Shown: one piece after another, positions 56,142 to 64,000 of the stretch
Layout: each line of letters opens with the position of its first letter
How positions within the stretch are numbered: the stretch's first letter is position 1
NCBI GenBank assembly: GCA_018873225.1
Contig: JAEILZ010000001.1
Location: 4,278,001 to 4,342,000, forward strand
From: [Phialemoniopsis] sp. UDSM-2020
Taxonomy: Eukaryota > Ascomycota > Sordariomycetes > Thyridiales > Thyridiaceae
Length of the DNA: 64,000 bases
Direction: 5' to 3'
Translations under genes and position numbers: made by a program
Notes under the pieces: generated by a model
Seen by the model: only the letters and a program-made list of their open reading frames with translations
What the model was told of the DNA's origin: nothing
The model's database searches: none

Positions 56142-59100
56142 AGACGCACGCGGTGGTGGACACGGGCACGAAACGGGCACAACAGCGTTGTAATTGGGAA
56201 TTTGGGGGTTTGATGGGAAAAGATGGGGATCAAGGATGGACCCCGGCGGTTTGGCCGGCCTAATAGTGGAGAGTCCATTCGGGGCCAGAGTCCACCAAAG
56301 TCAGGCAAGTGTCGCCCTCCCTTTTTTGCAAGCCAGCAAGCCAAAAGCCCAAGCAGAAAAGTACCTGGGCCGAGTGACCTGGGGAGGGTCCTTTGTCGCC
56401 GGCGCTCCCCTGTCCATACAACTAGGGTGATACTTGTCCTCTCCACGCAACTGCCACCCAGCCGCGAGGTAGCCCCATAACGTCCGGCAATGTCGTTTAG
56501 ACCCTCCTTTAATAGATCCGGAGTACTCCCGCAGCCTCTGCCACACCAAAGCAGACCATGTCTTGAGGTACCTCTGCCCTCTCGCCCTTCTCGCCCTGTC
56601 GGCCCTGCGAGTGCTGTGCTCCCACAGCAGCAGTCTTTTTTCCCCATTTCTCCAGTCGGCCCTGCTTCATGGGAGATTTTCCCTATGGGTTAGTGCGCCC
56701 GACAACCTTATCTTTGTAGCTTGTACCAGACTTTTCAATTCTTGGGCCACAGCGGCCATGCCCCGACTACCGCCCCTAAGACCGCTCCAGCAGGTACGCT
56801 AAAGCATGCCTTTAGCAGCTTCCCCAGACTCCAAGCCCCCTTGGCCCCCTAACGCACCCTCTGAAGCTGCAGAGCTGTTGCTGGCCCAGAACAAGTCCCA
56901 TGTACTTTGCGACCCATGCTTGGGTCCAGTCCCAAATCCGTCATCTCCACGCCGCTCACAATTTAGCCGGGGCCAATAACATCACATGTGGCCCAGAGAA
57001 GCAGCGATTCTGCTCCCGCATTTCGCATCTTTGACTCGAATTGAAATTTCCCTACCATATTACTTCATTTTCCCCGTCAGCAGGGATTAATCGACACAAG
57101 CATCGCAAGATATGTAAACAAGCTCATCAGACATGCAAGGACCGTTCAGCCACACGGGGCGGCGGCGGTGATCTCCTTTGCGAATGTCACGATAGCTTCG
57201 CACCAGAGTCCTCCACCAGCACCGCCTGTCCGCCCAACCCAATGATTGTGCCGACTGTTGGCGATGCAGAGTCTTGCGCAATGTCGCATGCATATTGACC
57301 TACGCCTCCCTGTTTGTATCTGTATCCAATGGTCGCATACGACGAAACGGAATTTTCTCGGTAAGGGAGGTCAACGAACGGACGGCGCGCGAGGCAAGTG
57401 TTGCGAAATAACGATGCCACAAGCCACTGTCGCTTTTCGGTTGACACGAATGACGATCACTACCGTTTCAAATCTCCAGTACCAACAAGCCAACCGTGCC
57501 AACCTTTTCGTGCTGCTACCCTCACCCCCGTTTCTTTTTGCATGAACATGCTTGCCGTAACGGGTGGCCTAGCCCTGTCAGCACGAGTAAGGTCATTTTA
57601 AATTACTTACAACAGCATCCTCTCTGGTGCCCAAGACCGCATAAGCTCAAGGCTATCGCGAACTCTCTCGGGACACTAGGGGGTGCCGTGACGCCCCTGA
57701 ACGGCATTTGGGCGTTCCTATTATATGACGATCTCTCTGTAACCTACAGATTCAATATGTTTTCCTGCCTATAACACGGACATTTTACTTGGACAGCAGG
57801 CTCTGTCGTGCCCCGAATTGATATTCTCTGCGGGGATGAGGGGGCGTGCCCCGAGCAAAGCACATTGTCGGCAGTTCATTCTTCAGGTTGCCTCCCAAAT
57901 TCAACCAGTCCCAAAAATACATTCACATCTACTACGCAAGGTACATGCACGCAAGATGAGCCAATACTCCGAAACAAATTGGATTTGCTTTGAACATCAG
58001 ATCATTGCGTTGATCGTGGATCTGGTTCCTGAACCTTTGACACATTGGCGGTGCGCCGTCGCGACGCCTCCGCCATTTGGATTGTCGGAGTTTCCGCTTT
58101 CTGCATCTTATCTCTCCAGTGTGGACGGAAGCTTGCTCAGTAGCGCCGGCCTGAAAAGTCGCCACCCGGCGCGGTGAAGCGAAAAAAAGGTGGAAAAGGC
58201 AGCCCCGGCAAGGACGTAAAAGGGCGTTGTACGACATGGGGTGACAAGACAGCCGACACACTGGGGACGCCGAGGTGCCAGACCACACGCCCAGGCGACG
58301 CTAGAGGCCCTAGGAGGCCCTCAATCGCGTGCTTCGGTCGTTACAAGGAGCCAGGGGTTCGCCCACCATGGTCCCGTTCGGCGCACAAACAAGCAGCAAG
58401 CCACACACGACCCCAAAGAAGTGGGCATCTCTGGGAGATCCAGATCCAGAAGCTAATGTAGATCCCCGTGGAAAACGTCGAGCAAAAGGGTTAAGGCCGC
58501 CTTGGCGGACAGGGTGCTTCCCAAAGCCATTGACGACAGCGTATGCCAATCACAATGTCTCTAGTTTCAGCTCTGCTTCTCGCGTTGTCTGATATTTGTC
58601 GATTGAGATCTCAGCTCTTGCACCACGCAAGGCTCTCGTGCTGCCTGCACCGGTGCAGACGTTGAAACAATAGTCCGCATATACTTTGTGCTAAGATGAA
58701 CCCGTCATTCGAATACATGGTACTGCAGCTCGGGTTCGCTGGTGAGTTTATCGTCCTAGGCTGCTGTGCAGACCGTTGTACCAGAGACGGCCAGCGTTTG
58801 AAGATTACCACGTGGCCCACCGGTCGCGCGTCGAGGAAATCCATGTTGCTGTTAAACCCGAGCTCGGCTTTGATAGACCACCTAGAAAGACCAACGAACG
58901 TGGCATGATGACTGCTGATACAGGAATCGCGTCTACGGAGTTATTGCTAGATAGGCGGTATTGCGGCTGAAGTGGTCCTCCCAAGAATGAGGCTAGGTGA
59001 ATGAGCATGGTGGTCATCCTTCAGAACATTGTCCGATCGTGAGGGCAAGGCCACGCCAGCTATCGCTATCAAGACCAATGACGGCGGTGGTCCCGTCAAA

Positions 59101-62100
59101 GGACGGCTGCGGCTCACCGGGACGGGGCGGGCGCATGGGCCTACAAGTGGCTCCTATTCCTCCAGTCGACTAGATAAAAGTCCGATGGGGATAGAGACCA
59201 AAAAGAGTTCAGATAGGCGACACTGGATGACCACAATGAGGCCGGAATTTATCCGATCTGCCCGTAATGGGACTTGAGGCGTCTCCATTTGGACCCGTCG
59301 AGGTCCTACAGCGCCGAAACGGGCATTCTGCTGGGACCTCTGTCCCCAATGACCGTCTCCGGCCCTACTCCGGCCATATGCTGGGCGTCTCGTCAGAACG
59401 TGCGCAATACGGGCTTGATTGGGTGCTGTCTTTCTCTGCTCTGCTGGCCCCCTTGATTGGAGGTGTCCTTTTACCCCCTTGGGCCACTGAGACCCTCTGG
59501 CCCAGTTGCGTGGGTGTTGCTCTCGGCCCAACCCCAGCCCAGGGCTGGCTCCAGCCAGAGGCGTCACGAGTCCTGAGCCTCACGGGTCAAACTGGACGCT
59601 CCGCACTCCTGAGGTAACGTTTAGTTTCCGTCCCCTGATTGATGCTGTCTTCCGGGGCCGTTCCCGTTTTCCACAATCGGCCCTCATTCGAACCTAAAAT
59701 GGGAAGCAGTCGCTCGCTCCACCTGCCTCTCGGCGTATGCTATCTGTCGGTCTCGAAACATCTCGAATGACTCTCGGTGTCAATCCGGAAGCATGAATAT
59801 GTATGTCTCGCCGAGAAGCTCAGCATGGCCTGGCCGGCCGCATACCGAGCAATATCAACCCAATTCGCGCCGGGATCATTCCTCTACGATCCGATGTGTG
59901 AAACGTAGCTTTTCGATACAATCTCGCCTGTTCGTCATGGATCATTGATATTGTCGAGCTTGCGACGCCTTTCATGAGTAATGGCCCAAGTCTGAGACGA
60001 TGGTGGGCCTCTCGAACCGGTCCTATCTGCATGTTGAAAGCATCAGTGACGCTGCAAGGGTGAACTTCGGCTTCTGCCAGCTCACATGGAGCCTCCTGAC
60101 ATGCGATATTCAATCGGTGAAATACCACTGGTGCGCATAGAGCCGGTACTACCTGGCAATGTGAAGATGTCAAGGCTTCGAGATAGCTTAAGGTAGAGCT
60201 TAAACAAGGATCTGCACGCACCAGGCGAGCTGCAACCCATACCGCACTATTCTCGGTGGGCATCCGAGCAGACCAAGATCTCACCAGTGATGTCATGCTC
60301 TCGTCGATCTTCACATGTCTATCGTTGTCGAGACATCGTGTAAAACATCATGATTGTAGACGAGATCTATTTTGCCTGAAGCAAGGACTGCACTCGCATG
60401 CCCCGTCCATAACGCAAGAGTGGTGTTGTGAAGCTGTGGTGACCGATCTCGGGAATGGGAAAGAACGACAGAGTCGAGGCATCTGTTTCAGGCGTGACTG
60501 CTGACTGAGAACTGCCTCGCATACCTTCTTGATTGGGTCGCAAAGGACTGTGGCCATCATCTTTCTCCCCAATCAACGAATAGTGTAACAAAACGAGACT
60601 CTTCGTCTGTGAGAGTACCGGCACTTGGCGGTCAGGCTCTTTCAGCCGGTTTGGTCATCGCCAGCACCTTTGACGCAACAACAGGAGATAGCAGCGGGGT
60701 TTCGGTCTGCAATGCCCTGCGCATGGCCAAGCCCGGCTACCCATCCCGTACGAAATGCGAGCAATCGGGATCCACGCCGCTGGTCCTCCTTCCAGGTTGG
60801 GGGGCGGTGACAGCAACATCGTCGGCGCAAACATCCTCATCTGGAGTGAGTTCCGGCAGGTGACCAATGCCGACAGTACAAGTACAGGCGTTTGCTGGGT
60901 CCAGTCAGCTCGACGTGGCTCCCTCCGCGACGCCTGCTTCTGCCCTCTCGCTGAGGACGACTCTGAGCATCTGCCCCCTGCCGCAACGGGGATAAAGTCT
61001 CGATCTCCGTTCTCGATGTTTGGTGCCCTGTCCGAAGACCTCTTTGACAGCCGCTCAGAGAGCACAGCCGATGATCTTTGACGAATCTCGGCCAGATATG
61101 CGTCCCGTGCCGCCCGAGACAATATCAGCGGAGGACCATCACCACCAGCATTCCATTTCGTTGCAAGACCGGCCGGGAGCCGGCTTCGCCCTGGCTAAGG
61201 CCCCGAGAACTCCCATACGTCTTGGTGACTCTTTGATGCTGCTGTCCGCATGACACGATGCAGCACCGCTTCGCCAAAAGCGTCTTCTCTCTGTGTGCCA
61301 GAGTTGATGATCTTCTTGTACACGGCTGACTAACATGTTCAGTCCAGTCGCGATCCAGGTCTGCGGGATGACGGGGATTTTCCGCATCCGTACACACCAA
61401 AGATTTGAACCCACCTGTCACTCACGCCAAACTCCCGTTCCGCTCTGTTATTAATAGGTAACATCGCATCGGGCCCCCTCCCTGAAATACCTCTACCCAG
61501 GACGCTAGTGCCTTCAGGAGACATTCCTGTCTTCAACGCCTTGAAGAGTACGAGTTGGTCAACCCCGTACCACTCCTTTACAACGCGAGGCTCTCGCGAA
61601 CTTCTTTACGCATCGAGGCTCAAGTTCACCACAGTGCCTTTTTCATCTCAAAATGTGCACGCTTGGTCCCCCTGGGCAAGTATCCCGGCAGCATGAAAGA
61701 TGACTGCCACCTCTGCTGGTGCCAAGCTCAATCTATTTATAGTAGCCCAAGAGACGAGACGACTCGCTGGGACAAGCAGACCTCTGATCACAAAGCCCCT
61801 CGTCCAACCCCTCTCCTGTGTGCTGGGCTGGACACCCAGACCTCTCCTTTGTTCGGAAGAGGTGTGTTGAGTATTCAGAGCTTGGGCTGGCCCGTTGCCT
61901 GTCTCTTGACACGGTGATCGGCCTCTGGTACCGCTCCAAAGAGCATGTTTGACCCGGGTGGTCGGATCATGGGTCACGACGACTGGACAATCCTCCCGCC
62001 GGGACACATGTTCATGCGTTAAACATTGGATTGAAATGCTCTTACTGCGTCCCTTTCATTACGCTACGCAAGTGCCCACCCAAGATACCGGGCCCCTGTT

Positions 62101-63012
62101 ACGCACCATTACGGGCGGGGTTCTCATCGTCTCCCTCGATTTTCCAAATGAAAATCTGGTGACAGTTCTTGCCCCCAATATTTCTCCTTTCTCTCCTCTG
62201 AATAGGTCATCTTCACAATGCTCATGCTGGTGTCTCCGAATCTTTGTTCTTGTTGAAAGGCTGTTTTGCCCTGCTGTATCCGCGAGTCCCGTCTCGATGA
62301 TCTAGACAATAGTTCGACAACCGGCTTCATTGTCTGTCCGACGCGGCCGCAAGTCGCTTCTCTGGTCAAGGCAAGCAAGTCAGACACCCCAGCCAGCCCG
62401 TTTGCCTTTCTTGGCCGGAACCACTGCTCTTGTACTGCCTGCCACTGTCTATCTTATACCCTTCGCACCGGCCCCGGGGGACCCAAAGTCAACCTCGCTT
62501 TGCTTACGGGCAACCCACTTATAATATATTGAGGTACCATTTTCCGTGCGCTGTACACCATCGACCTCCCACTCATCTGCATCTGTCCTTTTTGCTACCC
62601 TCAATTACGTGTAACGTGCCCTGTTCTACGGTGCCAGATACTCATACCATACCACATAGCTTATTTGTCCTGCGTCACAGAAACCACCTGTCGTGCAAGA
62701 CTCGTGCAGGGCGTCGGACGGAAGCAGTCTGTCCCCCACTCGCAATCGGCCGAGGAAGCCTCCGAAACAGCGGCCGGAGACTGCCGATTCGTCACCTTGG
62801 TCGCCGTGGTCGCTCCGGATTACCCGTCTCACTTGCAGGGTCGTCGTTCCACATTAGCACTTCGTACCCGCAGCTCTTGCTCCCCTTTCTCCGCAGCTCG
62901 GGCGTTCTACCCCGGTCTTGCAGCGTCCGACCAGGTCATGCGCCGGACCTAAGCGCACCTGCAAGCATACCGTTTCCGTCGAGCTGCTCAGGGGGTGCGA
63001 CCGACTGATACC

Positions 63013-64000
63013 ATGGCGGCTCCGACTGCTGAGAACGAGCAACTTCCGGTGGTGGAAACCCCGACCTCGCCTTCGTCGGCCTTTGCGCTATCGCGCTTCG
63101 AGTTCGAAACTGATAAGGGTAATGAGGGCACCAAGATCCTCATGGTGGAGTGGGACACATCCGCGGGTGGCGGTGGCTCTGGCGAGGCGCAAAGTTTGGA
63201 AGGAGACTGGGAAGTGTCGTGGGAAGGCAAGACAACCGTACTACCTGCCCGAGACCCGGCTCCACCCTCTGATCTGGATAACGGTCCCGAAAGTGCGGAG
63301 GATGCGCGCCGGGTGTACTTCCTACTACCGCCCGGTGCCCCGATTCCAGCTCTGGTCAACATCTCACAACGAAGTAAGACCGGCGCACCAGGGGCGACAG
63401 TGCTCCGGACGAAGCCCATGCCGGCCATCTTCCCCAAGGAACTCGGGGCCAGCTCACGCGAGGAGGGGCATCGCGGTGTGCTCCATACTATTTGGGCCAA
63501 GAAGAGGCTATCAGAGTTGCAAGCCGAGATCGCAAAGGAGATGCGCCTAAATGGCGAGGGCATCGGCCTGGAGATGGCGTTGCAGGAGAGGCAGTGGATC
63601 GAGGACCACTTCGGCGTGGGAGGCGGATCTGCCTCTGCAGCAAGAGCTTCGCAAAGCTCTGCGATACCACCCACACCGGCAAGCCCTACGAGCCCGCGTT
63701 CGCCGATCGGTGGGAAGCTTGGCGAAAAGCTGAGGGGCTTGAAATTGGCGACTTCGCCCGAGGGGTTGGCGGCCGCGACTCAAGGTAAGAAATCTCCTTC
63801 AAGCGATCCTACCGTCGTTATAATTTTACCAACGCCTCATGCAGCGAGCAAAGCAAGACCGCAGCCGCAATTCAACTCGCTCTCTCCGCAAGCAGCCGAT
63901 ATGGCAGTATCATCCTTTCACATGTTCCCGGGTCGTGCTGCGCCCAAGGTAAGCGCCGGAGTCGAGGGCGGCGTGGCATCACTGGATGCCATCGTCGGTG
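63013..64000 (+). CDS. Conserved-looking fungal protein, 5' part (runs off window)
   Basis: Open from the ATG at 63013 to the window edge, about 329 codons; the 3' end is missing. The start context is good (ACCATGG). The protein begins with an acidic, Pro/Thr-rich stretch and then a structured region: TKILMVEWDTSA, GDWEVSWEGKTTVLPARDPA, RRVYFLLPPGAPIPALVNIS and RTKPMPAIFPKELG, followed by a helix (VLHTIWAKKRLSELQAEIAK, LEMALQERQWIEDHFGVG). The spacing of Trp, Pro and Gly suggests one compact domain at about 30-200, followed by a Ser/Pro-rich linker. I think similar proteins occur in many Pezizomycotina but cannot name a function. A GTAAGA...GCAG segment at 63785-63844 is a likely 60-base intron; both spliced and unspliced forms stay in frame. 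Confidence 0.75.
   Translation, partial: MAAPTAENEQLPVVETPTSPSSAFALSRFEFETDKGNEGTKILMVEWDTSAGGGGSGEAQSLEGDWEVSWEGKTTVLPARDPAPPSDLDNGPESAEDARRVYFLLPPGAPIPALVNISQRSKTGAPGATVLRTKPMPAIFPKELGASSREEGHRGVLHTIWAKKRLSELQAEIAKEMRLNGEGIGLEMALQERQWIEDHFGVGGGSASAARASQSSAIPPTPASPTSPRSPIGGKLGEKLRGLKLATSPEGLAAATQGKKSPSSDPTVVIILPTPHAASKARPQPQFNSLSPQAADMAVSSFHMFPGRAAPKVSAGVEGGVASLDAIVG

Larger units (their letters stand above)
54621..63012. other. 8.4 kb interval without a recognisable gene
   Basis: I read both strands here for spliced genes, domains and RNA features and can support none. It is not AT-rich, so it does not look like RIP-degraded repeat DNA. Two microsatellites occur (55414-55434, 56115-56141). 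Overlapping frames at 59267-59617 and 60655-61122 have no domain or codon pattern. The last 600 bases are C/T-rich, as in a 5' leader of the gene at 63013. Long leaders, distal regulatory DNA or noncoding transcripts are possible; none is shown. Confidence 0.5.

Noticed and set aside
59267..59617. 116-codon frame with a hydrophobic middle
   Set aside because: Could suggest a membrane peptide, but there is no promoter, homology or codon support.
60655..61122. 155-codon minus frame and an opposite 108-codon plus frame
   Set aside because: The two overlap, neither has a domain, and no good start or intron supports either.
61381..61430. tRNA-like B box (GGTTCAAATCT) on the minus strand
   Set aside because: The flanking bases do not pair into a T-stem and no A box or acceptor stem is found.

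Overview
The window looks like nuclear DNA of a filamentous ascomycete (Pezizomycotina). Most genes are cut by short introns of about 43 to 110 bases, with GTAAG/GTGAG-like donors, CTAAC/CTGAC-like branch sites and AG acceptors. Codon third positions are GC-rich, and the gene set is typically fungal: a Zn2Cys6 factor, Dnm1, Abp1, Cox19, Vma5 and Noc1/Mak21. A Sordariomycete is my best guess, but this is inference; the sequence does not fix the species. I see no rRNA, tRNA, CRISPR array, insertion sequence or clear transposon.

I rebuilt 21 protein-coding genes exon by exon; 20 are complete, with a frame that closes across every intron. Layout: MFS transporter (+, 1520-3298) converging on a mitochondrial succinyl-CoA-synthetase-like alpha/beta fusion (-, 3435-5571); COX19 (-, 6187-6675), which has no long ORF; DNM1 (+, 7802-10393); a small C2H2 protein (-, 10895-11550); a 1531-residue F-box/zinc-finger protein (-, 12055-16764); a small secreted protein (+, 18681-19416); a Zn2Cys6 factor (-, 20012-22723) diverging over 2.8 kb from a membrane-anchored multicopper oxidase (+, 25523-27664); a Grx3/4 monothiol glutaredoxin (-, 27885-28717); a Cys-rich CYSTM-like protein (+, 30815-31217); ABP1 (+, 32268-34794); mitochondrial prolyl-tRNA synthetase in seven exons (-, 35027-37230); NOC1/MAK21 (+, 37757-41056); an unknown 146-residue protein whose first coding exon is only the ATG (-, 41208-41762); a mitochondrial hotdog thioesterase (+, 43022-44026); APS kinase (+, 44805-45663); V-ATPase subunit C (-, 45803-47217); an AT-hook/Gln-rich nuclear protein (+, 48283-51623); a second F-box protein (-, 52954-54620); then 8.4 kb without a recognisable gene, and the 5' part of a conserved unknown protein (+, 63013 to the window edge).

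Most genes are core housekeeping functions: mitochondrial fission, cytochrome oxidase copper assembly, Fe-S/iron signalling, sulfate assimilation, vacuolar acidification, ribosome biogenesis, mitochondrial translation and the actin cortex. They are not an operon or an obvious biosynthetic cluster. The most accessory-looking stretch is 18.6-27.7 kb (secreted protein, Zn2Cys6 factor, multicopper oxidase). Neighbours mostly alternate in strand, giving convergent 3' ends 140-600 bases apart and shared divergent promoters. The most unusual items are the succinyl-CoA-synthetase-like fusion with an apparently disabled ATP-grasp half, the start-codon-only exon at 41760, an overlapping upstream ORF at the oxidase start, and the 8.4 kb gene-free interval.
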